Both the position numbers and the translations under genes were made by a program. A DNA stretch of 64,000 nucleotides from Tetrahymena thermophila SB210. Taxonomy: Eukaryota > Ciliophora > Oligohymenophorea > Hymenostomatida > Tetrahymenidae. The notes beneath the pieces were generated by a model. That model did not search any database. It was given only the letters and a program-made list of their open reading frames with translations, and was not told where the DNA came from. Location of the stretch: assembly GCF_000189635.1 (NCBI RefSeq), contig NW_002476157.1, positions 186,001 to 250,000 on the forward strand, in the 5' to 3' direction. Numbering within the stretch: position 1 is the first letter of the stretch; every line of letters begins with the position of its first letter. Shown here in pieces: positions 50,717-62,170 of the stretch.

Positions 50717-51286
50717 ATGGGTTAAAAAATGTGTTTAGATGGTCACAAATCAGAAATATATAAATAACATACCAGCAATAGAGGTTTGTAGAAAAAGCCA
50801 GAAATATATTAACCTGAAAGCGAATCATAAAAAATATATAAATAACATACCAGCAATAGAGGTTTGCAAAAAAAGCCAGAAATATCTTAATCTGAAAGCG
50901 AATCATAAAAGTATGTAGAAAAAAATTATAGTGGCGACATCACAATTTTGTTATATGATATTACAAACATAAATAAAAAACCTCTAAAAATAAAGTATTT
51001 TAGAAATAACTTTGATAAGGGATTGCTTTTAAGACAAGTTCATATAATATACCCAAGCAGTTATGTATATTATTTTGATGAAAAAAATAATTTTAAGTGT
51101 TTAAATTCGGAAGATAAAAGTGCAAAAATTTATGACATATTATGTAACCCTGATTTTAAATAGCTAGGTGCAAACAAACATCCATGGTTATATATTTCTT
51201 TAACTCCAATCCAAAATTAAATAAATTAAGAAGATGAGATATTAAAAACAATATAAGAATGTAGAAATTATGTTAAAAGCTTATGA
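50717..51286 (+). CDS. small protein with tandem 26-residue repeat and putative N-myristoylation signal
   Basis: Intronless, 189 aa, TGA stop. Starts MGQKMCLDGHKSE: Gly2 fits an N-myristoylation signal and Cys6 could be palmitoylated (inference). A 26-residue unit then occurs twice in tandem (core KQHTSNRGLQKKPEI, then ESESQK), followed by a globular-looking part (GDITILLYDITNINKKPLKI; LLLRQVHIIYPSSYVYYFDE; HPWLYISLTPIQ). No family is recognised. If acylated it would be membrane-tethered, with the Gln/Glu/Ser-rich repeats as a linker. The short length is the main reason for caution. Confidence 0.6.
50754..50909 (+). repeat. 78-bp tandem direct repeat (two copies) inside the small coding region
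   Basis: The sequence beginning AATATATAAATAACATACCA recurs 78 bp later with only a few substitutions. The period is a multiple of three, so the reading frame is preserved and the protein gains a 26-residue duplicate. Confidence 0.85.
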
Positions 51287-51962
51287 AAAAAAAATGCAAA
51301 ATTAATTAATAAATTATCAAACATTTTATCATTTACTACTTTAAAATGAAATTTAATTTGTGTTATTTATTCCAATTTAATTAAGAGTTATTAATAGATT
51401 TCAAAGCTTTATATCAAAAAAAGTTTAATTAAAAAAAATATTTTAAAATATTTATAAGAAATATCCTAAAATAGTAAAATTAACAAAATTATTTATGTTT
51501 ACACCCATCTTTATTTATTTATTTAATTAGTTAGCTGATTAATTATTAGTTTTTTAATTTAAAAACAATTCTAAAATTTTTAATTTTATATAGATATTTA
51601 AATTAATATTTGATAAATATTAATATATAAAAAACAAAAAAAAAATATTAAAATTATGAAAAGTTTTTGGTTGAAATGACATTTTATTTTGATAACATTA
51701 AGATGACTGATTTATTAATAAATAGATTGATAGCATAAGATAATTTTAAATGTATAAAAATATTAATGTTTTTTAATTAACACTATATACTCTATTAATT
51801 AATACATAAGTCTATTTTTAGAAAAAAAGTTAATAATTTGTTATAGAACAAAGCATATATAGTGATATAAACATTTAATTATTTATATATTATTAATTCT
51901 AATTATAAGTATATTACAAGAGTTAAATAAATAAATAAGTAAATCTTTTGTTATAGTAATAA
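51287..51962. other. convergent intergenic spacer
   Basis: About 675 bp between the 3' ends of the repeat protein (+) and the complex I assembly factor (-). Very AT-rich; no coding seen. Confidence 0.5.
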
Positions 51963-53437
51963 TCAACTTTGTTAGTTTTAATTCTTTTAATTAATTTTAT
52001 CCTTGAAAGAAACAAACTGCTTGACTTCTTTTGGATTCATAACCTCATTTACTGTAGTTTTTTGCATATTAGCAAAATTACTTTCGCTTCTTAATTCCAG
52101 GACAGAGTCCCCCACATCTAAATATTAGAGTTAGTTATAGCTTTCTTGAGTTTTAAAGAAAAAAGGTCTTTTGTATTTAGCAAGGACTTAGTTAAAATCA
52201 TGTCTGTATATCATCTGTTATTAAAAATAGTAAATTCTATTTAAGAACTATAACCTAAAAAAGATATTACGTCTATGGATTTAATTTAAAACTAAAACTA
52301 TTTCTCTTCTTCTGATTCTATTACAATTGAAAATCCTTTCAAAATAAACTTATCGTAAATGAAATTCTGCATAAATTTCTATTATATGAACAAAAATCAT
52401 GAATTACTTCAATCAAACCTAATCTAAAAATATTACAGATGAATCTTGTCCCTTTAGTTTCTCTACTAAAAATCTTGAAAAAGGAATCTAAATTAAAAAA
52501 TGTAATTAAAGTCAAGTAAAAAGTAAAGAAAATATTTTTCTACTTCAACAGTTTACCATTCATTTGTATTATCGATAGTGAAAGCCTAAAAGAAATTTAA
52601 AATTATTTTAATCAAGTAAATAAAAAATTAGCTAATTAATTAATTAATTAATTACATAAGCATCATGAAGCAAGTCATAATCTGAACTACAAGTGATGTG
52701 GGTTTTATATAAATTTCCATCTGTTTTTATTTGCATTCTGATTCCATTGTAATTTTTCAAATTAATTCTGGATGAGAACTATATTTTTAAATATTTTATT
52801 CATTTTATTTATTTAATTTAATTTTTCAAAAAACTTGAAGTTATTACTTCACATGCTAAACCTACATACATTCTTTATTAAAGCAAATTATTTCTTTCTT
52901 CTACTAGCTTTCCTTTTACTTCAGCTATTATTCAAATAAAATATTTAGAAATTAAATTTTTATTCAAATTTGGAATTTAAAAATAAATATATTTAAATTT
53001 ACCATATTTTTCTTCTTCATTAAATGCAAGAGTTCCAATAGATTCCCCTCCTACTTATTCATCAGTTGAAAGAGCCCAATCATAGAAGAGAGAAGGAGAA
53101 TCGAATTTATAAAAAGGGACACAAAGATCTTTGTATGATTCTTTCTCAAATTATTCAACGCTTTCGATAGAATTAGTGTTTACTTTTATAAATTATTAAA
53201 GAATTTTAATTTTTAACTCAATTTTTATCATAAAATTCTAACACCAATTAAACTATAAAATGAATTCTCATATTTTTTATAATCTAGAAAGTGCTACAAT
53301 ATTGATTAATTTATTAATATACTTGCTTTTGTAACTCCTTTCCATCTAATGCTCAGAGGTATCGAAATGTGATTTTTAAAGGACTTTATTCTATAAAAAA
53401 ACTTGAAAAAAGAGCTATAATTAGTTAAATTCTTCAT
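51963..53437 (-). CDS. CIA30-domain mitochondrial complex I assembly factor (NDUFAF1-like)
   Basis: Eight exons, all in phase: 53323-53437, 53003-53182, 52848-52924, 52656-52778, 52544-52585, 52437-52487, 52271-52378, 51963-52214 (315 aa). The N-terminus is basic and Ser/Phe-rich without acidic residues for about 40 residues (MKNLTNYSSFFKFFYRIKSF), as in mitochondrial presequences. The CIA30 domain is recognisable in order: FDSPSLFYDWALSTDEQVGG, then INLKNYNGIRMQIKTDGNLY, then NEWQTVEIPFSRF, then FSIVIESEEEKQFQFQIKSI. Family members help assemble NADH:ubiquinone oxidoreductase in the inner membrane. One exon is only 42 nt, and the introns are 52-140 nt. Domain call fairly firm; exact ortholog status needs a search. 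Confidence 0.8.
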
Positions 53438-53664
53438 GAGGATATTTTTCAGCTTGTCTATTTGCGCTTCTTAAACAGTATTAAATTTGTATATTGAAAG
53501 ATATTACTTTATTAAATACTAAATTTTGTTTGCTTTGCCTTAATTAAAAACAAAATCAATTCAGTTTTAAGTATTTTGATAGACTTAAGGGATTCTTTAT
53601 TCAATTTTTTTTTTCTGTCACATTATGAAAAAAGATGAGTGCTAAAGCAAAAATTATTAGCAGT

Positions 53665-53877
53665 TCACCTCAAAGTTGGACATTACTTTTCTAAATATTG
53701 TTACAAAGTAAGTTAAGTTTCTTTTATTCTTTCGAATTTAGAATAAAAAGAGAGTAAGTATTGATTTTTAATCAAAAGAGACAAATCATAGGATTCTTCA
53801 GTTTTTTTGATAATACTATCAAAAGAAAAGTATAGACTAAATCTAGAATAAGGATTAAAGGAAGTTTATTCTAACTA
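53665..53877 (-). CDS. probable C-terminal exon of an unresolved minus-strand gene
   Basis: Open frame ending at TGA 53665 with natural composition (SRFSLYFSFDSIIKKTEESY, LEKQCPTLR at the end). It follows an acceptor-like TTCTTATAG on the minus strand. Upstream exons could not be placed with consistent phase. An overlapping plus-strand frame (53635-54069, 144 aa) has a less natural, hydrophobic composition and is treated as a shadow. Upstream of the CIA30 gene on the same strand. Confidence 0.35.
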
Positions 53878-54249
53878 TAAGAATATTTAGAAATTTAATT
53901 AGTGGAACAATATTCAAAATTCTTCTATTATATTATATAGAATTTGGATGATCCAGTAAATTTTTTTATCTCAAAATACAAAAGTCGTTATTTTAAAATT
54001 TTTGGCATTTTTCTGTTTTATTTACTAGCAGGTTTTAAAATGTAATAATTAATGCAAAAAAAAGGGTGAAATTCAAATTTTATTACGTCACTTAAGAATG
54101 AAAATCATACTAAAGTAAGAAAAATAAATAGACTTACTTATTAATTATGAGAGCTTAAAATTATAAAAAGTAAAATTTGTGTTTGAAATCATTTCTAAAA
54201 ATCTAAGAATATTTCTAAAAAAACTATTATAGCAAACAAAAACGTATTT

Positions 54250-54702
54250 TTATGCGGTGAAATTGACACATAAAAAAACTTGAACAGCTTTGCATAGTAG
54301 GGAATATTAAAGGAGACTGAGCATAAATAAAGTTTAATAAATATATCAAATTTATACTTTAAAATAAAAGCAGTATGCGTTTAAATGGATTAATTCTTAG
54401 ATTATTTTAGCGGTGTATAGTTGAAATTGAAAAATTAAGTAATTTTTTATGTTTTTCTAAATTAGAGCAGGGACTTTACTAAAGAAAAACAGATATAATT
54501 ATTTTATTATGGAGTATGATTATTCGAAAAGCAAATGTCAATCAGTAGATATTCCTATTGAACAAATTATGAAGTACTTAAAATAGAAACGAAAACTCTT
54601 CAATTACGTAAATTTCGGTAGAAAAATAGCTTTGAAGATTTGAAATATCGCTTATAAAATTTCTAAGTGGGTGAATCAGGAGTAAATTTTCAATTAAAAT
54701 GA
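54250..54702 (+). CDS. probable small multi-exon gene, exons uncertain
   Basis: Several plus-strand pieces have protein-like composition. One starts near 54256 (CGEIDTQKNLNSFAQQG...) and runs to a donor-like GTAATTTTTT at about 54440. Another near 54467-54560 includes MEYDYSKSKCQ. A last piece ends LKYRLQNFQVGESGVNFQLK before TGA 54700. I could not assemble one frame with confident splice sites. No family recognised. Confidence 0.3.
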
Positions 54703-55136
54703 ATGATAAGCTATTTCTAACTTAATAATAATATATTAAAACTATCACATACACAACTTGCACTTTTTTATATGGTTTTTTTGTAAAAGAAATTTTGTCA
54801 CTGTATGCAACAATTATGATTTTTCATCTATTTATGGTTTTCTCTTTTATATTAATTAAGAATTTGTTATAGAGATAGATATCGCTTCGAGCTATAGGGT
54901 AAGCTAAAATCAAATAGTCTTAGAGTTTAATTTATATGTTCATGAAAAGAGTAGAAAACCACAATGGGGAGAGATGATAGATTGATATATCGATTGAAAA
55001 ACTAATCTAAGGAAAAAGAGGAAAATAATTAATTTTTAGAAAGAAAAAAAAAAAAAATTGAAAAAAAGGGGAAAAAAACTTATTTAATTAAGTCCTTAAT
55101 CCAAAAGATAAAAAGTAAATTTTATCACTCTTTTAG
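54703..55136. other. AT-rich spacer with poly-A run
   Basis: About 430 bp between the unresolved small gene and the ankyrin gene. It ends in an A-rich tract (55035-55075) and an acceptor-like TTTTAG at 55131-55136. No coding supported. Confidence 0.4.
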
Positions 55137-55669
55137 AGAAGAAAGCGCTTTTACGCAAAATCTAAAATCAAAAAATCCTCAAGAAGAAAACTCCTAATAA
55201 TAACAAAGCAGCAAGCAATTTCCTCGGAAAAAAATAAAAGAAGAAGAAGAAAACTTCAGAGCCTGCTAGAAGCCTAATGAATATTGACGAGATAAAATAT
55301 GGCCTTTTTGTGAGTATTGTTGAAGACTAAAATTAACGTTTTATTAATTTATTTGAAAGAGAAAATGTAGACATTGATAGCTATTTAAACAAATATAACT
55401 GGACTGCTCTCTAAACTGCCGCTTATACCGGCAACTTAGAGATAGTTAACTATTTGCTCAGTAAAGGAGCTGACTTGACTATCACTAATAAGAGAGGTAT
55501 GAGCGCCATGGACATGGCCATGCAAAGCGGTCACCTCCATCTTGTTGACTTACTTAATCCTACTAATTATTGTTCTAATTTTGGAAATTAGATCTCATCC
55601 TAATCTTCATCTTTTAATGATGATAACACCCTTTAGCTCTCTTACGACGAAAGCTCTTATTCCAACTGA
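55137..55669 (+). CDS. ankyrin-repeat protein (5' end uncertain)
   Basis: The frame opens after an acceptor-like TTTTAG at 55136 and continues to TGA 55667; the first in-frame ATG is 55277 (130 aa from there). The upstream part is extremely Lys-rich (LKKKTPNNNKAA; QKKKKKTSEPARS) and could be a nuclear-type basic extension. From the ATG: an entry helix (MNIDEIKYGLFVSIVEDQNQ), then two ankyrin units with canonical signatures: NWTALQTAAYTGNLEIVNYL followed by LSKGADLT, and MSAMDMAMQSGHLHLVDLL. A Ser/Asp-rich C-terminal tail follows. Ankyrin repeats mediate protein binding. An upstream exon is likely but not found. Confidence 0.65.
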
Positions 55670-55689
55670 AAGCTTTGATTTTATTTGCT

Positions 55690-56071
55690 TTCATGTTTCT
55701 ATCACTTAGAAAATCCAATTTCACTTCTTACATCACTATTAAAAGTTGTTTATGATAATTTAACACTTTTGGCAAAGAGCTAACTTGACAAAGTAGCTTT
55801 AATAATTAATTAATGATATTTTCTTCCAGATAAAAGGGAGGGCATTCAAACAATATTTTTGATTACTAAAATCAATAAAAAAGACTTTTTCAAAATTATA
55901 AGCTTAAAGAATGAAGTTTTTTTGATAAGTTTGAATCCCCATAGAATTTATTTCTTTAATGATGGTTGCTAAATTATTGAGTATGTTAATAATGTGTAAA
56001 TAATACTTCTATCTACTACGTAACAAATTTTCATTTATTAATAAGAAGCTGGATTATGGATTCTAAAGTGA
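55690..56071 (+). CDS. possible small coding region downstream of the ankyrin gene
   Basis: Two open pieces have protein-like composition: one through HLENPISLLTSLLKVVYDNL and one ending LSTTQQIFIYQQEAGLWILK before TGA 56069. They join in phase if a 48-nt intron is removed at about 55793-55840. No start ATG in frame was found and no family is recognised. The minus strand is also open here. Confidence 0.25.
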
Positions 56072-56648
56072 TCAGACCAATTAACTAACTAACTAACGAA
56101 ATAACAAACTAAATAAATAACAAAATGACATGATTTATTAATATTTAGAAGATTTGCATTTAATCTTATTTGATTTATAATGAATACCTTAAAAAATAAA
56201 TATATACTTAATATTAAGATGTACAAAGCTAACTATAATATTATTTAGTATTATTAATTATATAAATTAATATATATAAAACTTTCTTATATTAGATTCT
56301 ATTATACGCCCAATTAAATTAATTGTTTATAATACTGAAAATCATCTATCTTAATTATATTACTAAGTAAAATAAATAGATTACATAATAACATGAAATA
56401 ATATAAGAAAGTAAAATAAAAATATAATTTTCTATTAATTTCTAAATACTTTTGAAGGTATATAAAAATACTATCACTAAGATCACCTTTACTTATTTAT
56501 TTAAAATAAAAAATAATAATGTAAATAACTAAGTAACAGTTTTGCCCTCTTGCTCTTTAGCCAATTGATTTAATTTGTCATGTCTAGGTAAGCTTAAAAA
56601 CAATTGATTATTAGAATAGGTAGCTATTGATTTATTTATTTATTTGCT

Positions 56649-56687
<39 letters not shown>

Positions 56688-58396
56688 TCCAACCATTAAT
56701 CAAAAGCCAACTATTATTTAGACTCTATTATTTAAAATTTTTAATTTTTAAAAATTTAATAAAATATAATTTTCAATTTTAGAATTTTATTTAGCTTTAT
56801 TTTACATTTACTGATTTTTTTTAAGTAAGCAAATTCATAAATAATAAAATTTTCTAGTTAAATCTAATTTTAATAAAAAATTTGTAAAATTCTTTCTAAT
56901 ATAATACCAAGTTTGCTTTTAATATAGTAATTTTAAATGTAAACATTTTTATGTAATTAATAAATGTACTTTTCTATTTTTCTATTTTTTAATGATGTAA
57001 TTCATAAACCCTTTTTAGATAAAATAATAAATAATTTCTTTTTTTAATTATTTTAAAAGAAGTAAGATTGATGTTTTATATAATATTGATATAAAATTTA
57101 TAAGTTCAATTTTGTAAAAATGAATATAATTGATATTTTTAATATGATTATTATTTTAAATTAAAAGAAATTTTTTATCAAATATTAACACAACAAAATA
57201 AGTAAAACACTGATTTGATTCAAATAATTTTAGGAAGAACAAGTCTCATAAAATAAATTTAATTAAATTAGTATCATAACGAGTATAAAAAACTTAAATG
57301 AAAATATGATCTTTATTATATCTATCATTAAATTTTTTCTCTCGTTTAATTTTTAATGTAGTATCTAATAATTTCAGGCTAAAATAAGATAAAAATCTAG
57401 TAATCTACTTCCCTCCCATTTTTATAATAAAAAAGCGACTTTTCTTAAATAGCTATATTTGAATTACAAGTGGGTATTTATTTATTTTAATATAATTATG
57501 ATAAAATATTTAAAATTTTATTATTTATAAAAGAAACTAGAATCTAAAAGTTCATCACTAAAAATCCTTAAATTAATAATTTATTTCTTTAAAGATGTTT
57601 TAATTATATTTTAAAATAAAATGTATGTGTTGTATCAAACCATATAATAAATAATAACAATTTATACCTACCTTATCTAACTTTTAATTCAATAATTAAT
57701 ATTCTTATCTTTTTGAATTTAGTGAAAAACAAACTATCAACTTAGTTTAAATTTTTAGTAAATTATACTTTTAAATGTTTTTAGATTTTTCATATAAAAT
57801 CTTTCTCATTTATTTAAAATATAATTTCTAAATTTAATTTTCTAATTCATAATATTTTACTTATATGTGATATGCTTATTTAATAATTATTTAAAAATAT
57901 AATTTTTAAGTTTAAATAAACTCTTATATCTCTAGAAAAAAATTTAAGAGCAAAATAAACAAAATTTGATAATTTTATATAGAAGCTCAAATTAATTTAA
58001 ATTTTATAAATTAAATATAAAGAATATGAGAAATATATAATTAAGAAATAAATTTTTTATTTATAATTAGAGTATAATTTTAGTATAATTAATTAATTTA
58101 AAGAGTTATTTCTATTTCAAGATATTTTCTAAGTTATTTATCACACTATTTATTAATTATAAAGTATATTAAAAATTCTTATATGATTACCAATGGATTT
58201 TGCTTTTGTTTTTACTTTTAAGAAGAAAAAGTTTATAATTATTATTATAGTTCTATATATTATTGAAATGCTAAAATGTGCTAAAAAACAAATCATTGAT
58301 TAAATTTAAAATACAATAGAAATAATTTAATAAAATTATCTTAAAAATAGAAATTCTATTTGAATTGAAATGTATTAATATTGAAGAGTATAAAAA
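56072..58396. other. 2.3 kb gene-poor, AT-rich stretch
   Basis: The longest gene-free part of the window. It starts with an (AACT)n-like run (56081-56096) and holds an (ATTT)n run (56630-56688). Otherwise it is low-complexity A/T with no credible frame on either strand. It could house chromosome-maintenance sequence, but I see no defined origin motif. Confidence 0.5.
56630..56688. repeat. (ATTT)n simple repeat
   Basis: About 15 near-perfect 4-bp units with one interruption (TTTGCTTT). Confidence 0.9.
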
Positions 58397-58573
58397 ATGA
58401 AGGCAGAAAAGAACAGAAAGTTTATTTTTGTTATCGGATAAATATCTGCTATTAAAGAATAGTTCTATTATTAATTCTAAAGCGAATTTAGTTCAAATAA
58501 ATAAATTAATTCAAAAATTAAATTTGCCAGAATAGCTAAGAATCTCAATTCTGTAGAAGAAATTAGTTAATGA
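58397..58573 (+). CDS. possible small ORF, 58 aa
   Basis: ATG 58397 to TGA 58571, with Gln codons as TAA/TAG and a start MKAEKNRKFIFVIGQISAIK. It lies alone in AT-rich DNA and could be a small protein or chance. No family recognised. Confidence 0.2.
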
Positions 58574-59042
58574 ATGATATTATTTTTTTAAAGTAAACTT
58601 TATCTCACTTATATTCAGTGAATTTTGTATAGAAAGAGTATAAAAATTAAATAAAATAAAAAATATTTATTTTATGTTTTTGATTGTAACTTTTTTAAAT
58701 TATGAAATGTATTAAAAAGCAAATATAAATTAGTTATAAAAAGTATTTTGATATATTTCGGTATTTGGTATCTATGAGTTGGTGCAAGCAGGTGTCTCAG
58801 TAAAATAAATGTTAAAATGAAAATACAGTAGTAAAACAAGACTATAAGCAGAAAAGTCAAAATACAATTAAGTTTTTAATTTGTTTAATAGTAGTAATGA
58901 ATGTTATTTATCGTTAATAGAAAAATTAATTATTTAATGCATATTAATATAAAAGTAATTTTGCATTTTCAAGACACTCTGTGAGAAATATACTACTTAA
59001 TATAATTATAATCAGCAAGCAAGATAGATAGATAGTCACTCT

Positions 59043-60358
59043 TCAAATAAATAGAATAGATATTAAAAAATAAATAGCCAAACCACCAAAAGTGTTGAAC
59101 CAATTTATTTTCAAAATACTTCCTATCAAGCAGTTTTTATCGTCAAATTCTATCAAAAAGTCTGAAAGAAAAATGGGTTGATTGCTATTAACGAAGTCCT
59201 ATGCCGATGGATATTGCTATTTTAATTCAATTTATCATATAGAAAATTATAAATGGAAGTAGAAGTGTAAGACAAACTTCAAATTTTAAAAGCAAGTAAA
59301 AAACGAGAGAAAATGCTTACAGTCGAGGCTGTTACAATCTATTACTAGCCATTAAGTGTAATTTAGAGTCCGCAGGGGTCATACTTAACTGTTTTCTTAA
59401 GAGTAAAGTTTAGAATTTTCGATTAATAAAAAAGTGATTAGCTTTATGTAGTATTGATTAGTAGCGCAGAGGTTAATTTGATAAGAAAAGTAAATCTAAG
59501 AAAGTAGAAAAAAAAAAAAATGCCAACTTAAATATTGCATGAAGTTTTTGGGTGTTTCTAGTAGCAATAGAAAATTAATAGTTGCTTGCCAATGTAGCAG
59601 CATAAATAAAACTAAACTTTGCTTAAAAGCTTAAAACTATAAATTAATTTTTACTTCGTTTAGTGGAGCACCCCAGACTTTTGAAGAGAAGAAGTTTGAG
59701 CATACTTTGAGAACCTTTTTCCCTTGAGCATTGGTAGATGTGTATTTGGGTTAATCTGGTGAACATCCAAAGCAAAAATACTACTTTAAGCTTGGGTAAC
59801 GACTTTTAGATATAAAAATAAATGGATGATTTATTGGATTCAAATTAATTAATTCAACTCTATTTTTGTATTAATTTGCAAGAAAAAAAGAAGCAAATTA
59901 ATAAAGAAACAAGAAACACTATATATGAATAGAATAATTCGCACTCATTCATTAACACAACAAAAAAAAACAAAAAAATAAATTTAATTCAAATCATTAA
60001 TCAATGAAGAACTATAAAGAATACCCTTAACATCTTGAAGAAAAATATCCTTATGCTAAGGCCTTTATCTATTAGTCTTGAAGCGAATTACAACATGCGT
60101 TAGTTTGGTACATAGTGCAATATTACAGAGGGATGTTTGGCTATTTAATTTAATTAAAAATATTATTTTGGACACATTACCCATTTTATAGGTGGGACAA
60201 AAGCAAATTCAAAGTAATTTTATTACTGTTGAGGGTGACAAACCAGTTAATTAGCAAGTCTGACAGTTAGTCAAATCAAGCAGAGTACATATAGTTATTG
60301 TGATTGCTAAAATATTGTGAAAAGGTAAATTAACTTTAAAACTCTTCTTTGAAATCAT
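59043..60358 (-). CDS. folate-receptor-like cysteine-rich surface protein
   Basis: Five exons in phase: 60227-60358, 60025-60140, 59655-59802, 59321-59383, 59043-59216 (210 aa). Start MISKKSFKVNLPFHNILAIT is a signal peptide ending near the first cysteines (NCQTC). Folate-receptor-type motifs follow: YCTMYQTNACCNSLQDQQI (compare CRPW..NACC), then YFCFGCSPDQPKYT, VLKVCSNFF, and LNEYDPCGLQI. The C-terminus (FGGLAIYFLISILFI) is hydrophobic right to the end, as in GPI-anchor signals. Family members bind folate or riboflavin; protist versions are mostly uncharacterised. A 142-codon plus-strand frame overlaps it but is a shadow. Introns 86-271 nt, one exon only 63 nt. Family call moderate to good; ligand unproven. 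Confidence 0.75.
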
Positions 60359-60924
60359 TCGAAAAATAATTGAATATTTTAATATTTTTAAAGACTCTTT
60401 CTGAAAAGCAATATTTTTGAATTTTGTAATTTTTTTAGTAATGAATAAGAATCAAATTGCGATAAAAACAGCACAAGTATCTATTCAAAATCTTAAATTA
60501 ATTTTTTAATACATTTACTATTTTAAAAATAAATGAGCTATAGATTGATGACCATCCATTGATGCATATAAAGCTAAAAAATACTTCTCAAAAAATGATT
60601 TTATTTAGCAAAAAAAAAAAAAATCACTTTAATAATTTTAATTTATCATTTAAATTCTAATAATTAGCAGCAATCACTATAAATAAAAATTTTTTCTTTT
60701 TAAAGTTTTTAATCTAAAAAAATATTTTTTTAATTTTGAAATTATTAGTTTTTTGAAATTTATTTTTAAATTAATATATTAAAATAGATATTTGAGCAAG
60801 GAAAAATTGGAAGGTTTTTTTATTTGGTAAATTATTAAAAATCATTAAAAAGTAATCATACTTTATACCATCTGATATTAAATCATAAAAATAAATGAAT
60901 CTTCTCACTTGTAATATTCCTTAG
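60359..60924. other. AT-rich spacer
   Basis: About 560 bp upstream of the folate-receptor-like gene and of the cysteine-rich exon. No coding frame of normal composition. Presumed to hold the promoter of the minus-strand gene. Confidence 0.4.
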
Positions 60925-61060
60925 ATGCTTAACTACTTTCCAAGACTGCAATTCTTGTTATTTGAGACAATAAATACTCAAAGATAGTATTTATATCTAA
61001 TTGCTTGATGAGTGTAAAAGTTGTTGTAATAATTATAAATCTAAAACTTAGAAAAGAAAA
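60925..61060 (+). other. cysteine-rich exon-like segment
   Basis: After an acceptor-like CCTTAG, one frame reads CLTTFQDCNSCYLRQQILKD, then IYIQLLDECKSCC. The CxxC ... CxxCC spacing recalls the N-terminal cysteine domain of Sep15/SELENOF-type ER proteins, but the downstream thioredoxin-like part and any Sec codon are not visible. There is no in-frame ATG; a TGA lies shortly upstream. It may be one exon of an unresolved gene or a relic. Confidence 0.3.
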
Positions 61061-61163
61061 AATTAGCGAAATGGATACATGAATAAAAGTATAATTTAGT
61101 AGGCTTTAAATTTTATTTAATTTAACTAAGAGATAAGAAATGAATAAAAAATATATTTTTATA

Positions 61164-61325
61164 ATGGAAAATTAAAAAAACGCTCCAAGCACAACACAGA
61201 CTAATAATAAGAAGGAAATTAATGAAAATTTAAATAAGGATTTAAATGAGTTAATACTACAAAGATTATTGATAAAAAATGATTAGTTAGTTAGTTATAG
61301 ATTATTAAAAAATATCTAAGGCTGA
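61164..61325 (+). CDS. possible small ORF, 53 aa
   Basis: ATG-led frame MENQKNAPSTTQTNNKKEIN... ending at TGA 61323. Hydrophilic Asn/Lys/Gln-rich composition. It could equally be 5' leader sequence of the PWWP gene. No family recognised. Confidence 0.2.
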
Positions 61326-61404
61326 ATGATCAGTCAAATCTATAAAAAAAAAAAGTAAGAAAAGGAAATTAATCACAAATTCAACATATATTCATTATTC
61401 ATAG

Positions 61405-62000
61405 AGATATACCTTAAAAATAAAAATTAATTAATTAATAAAATGAGTGAGTCAAGGATTATTCTAATTATTAGTTTGGAAGTGTTTATTTATTTATTCA
61501 TTTAGTTAGTTAGTTAATTAATCAATAAATTACTAAGCAACTTAATAATAAGCGATCAAAATAAATGAATGGAAGCTGTAAAATATAGAGAAAAACGATA
61601 AAGCTGTGTCAATAATAGATAAATAAATAAGAAAGTGAATAAGAAAACATAATCGAAAAAGTTAATACTATCTAAAAAAAATGATTGATTGATTAATTAA
61701 TTAATTAATGTGAGCTGAGGAGGAAAATGAAATTGAAGAGAGGAAAGAAATGAATTAATTTAAAAATAATAAACTTTAGATTAAAAGGAAAGAAGGAAAG
61801 CATTAGAGAGAAAATAAAGAATAAAAATCATTAAAGCAAACAAGCAAGCAAGCAAACAAACAAACAAACAAATTACTAACTTAGTAGCTTTGGAAAATAA
61901 ATAATTGAATTAGTATATAAAGAAACAAGCATATTTTAACTAAGAAAGAAAGAAAGAAAAAGAAGATAATAAGAAATAGCAACAAGCTGAGCGAAAATAA
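61405..62000. repeat. field of 4-bp simple repeats
   Basis: Several different tetranucleotide runs lie close together: TTAA/ATTA-type (61425-61440, 61681-61705), TTTA then TTAG (61485-61520), CAAG then CAAA (61835-61872), and GAAA (61945-61965). Non-coding, just upstream of the PWWP gene. Confidence 0.8.
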
Positions 62001-62170
62001 AATAAAAGATCATTATTAATTAACAAAAACAAAAATTTATAATAACAAGAAGAAAAAGAAGGAATTTAAGTGAGGAAAAGATTATATACAAAATAGGATA
62101 TTTTCTGGACACCAAGACGAACAACAAGTCAGCAAAACCTTGAATTTTCTAAAGAAACTTTCATACAATA

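Noticed and set aside
56630-56688. Telomere-like or satellite repeat
   Set aside because: It is a plain (ATTT)n run; no GGGGTT/AACCCC-type repeats are present in the window.
59251-59679. Plus-strand frame of 142 codons starting MEVEVQDKLQ
   Set aside because: It lies antisense to the well-supported folate-receptor-like exons and their introns. Its composition is less protein-like and it matches no family.
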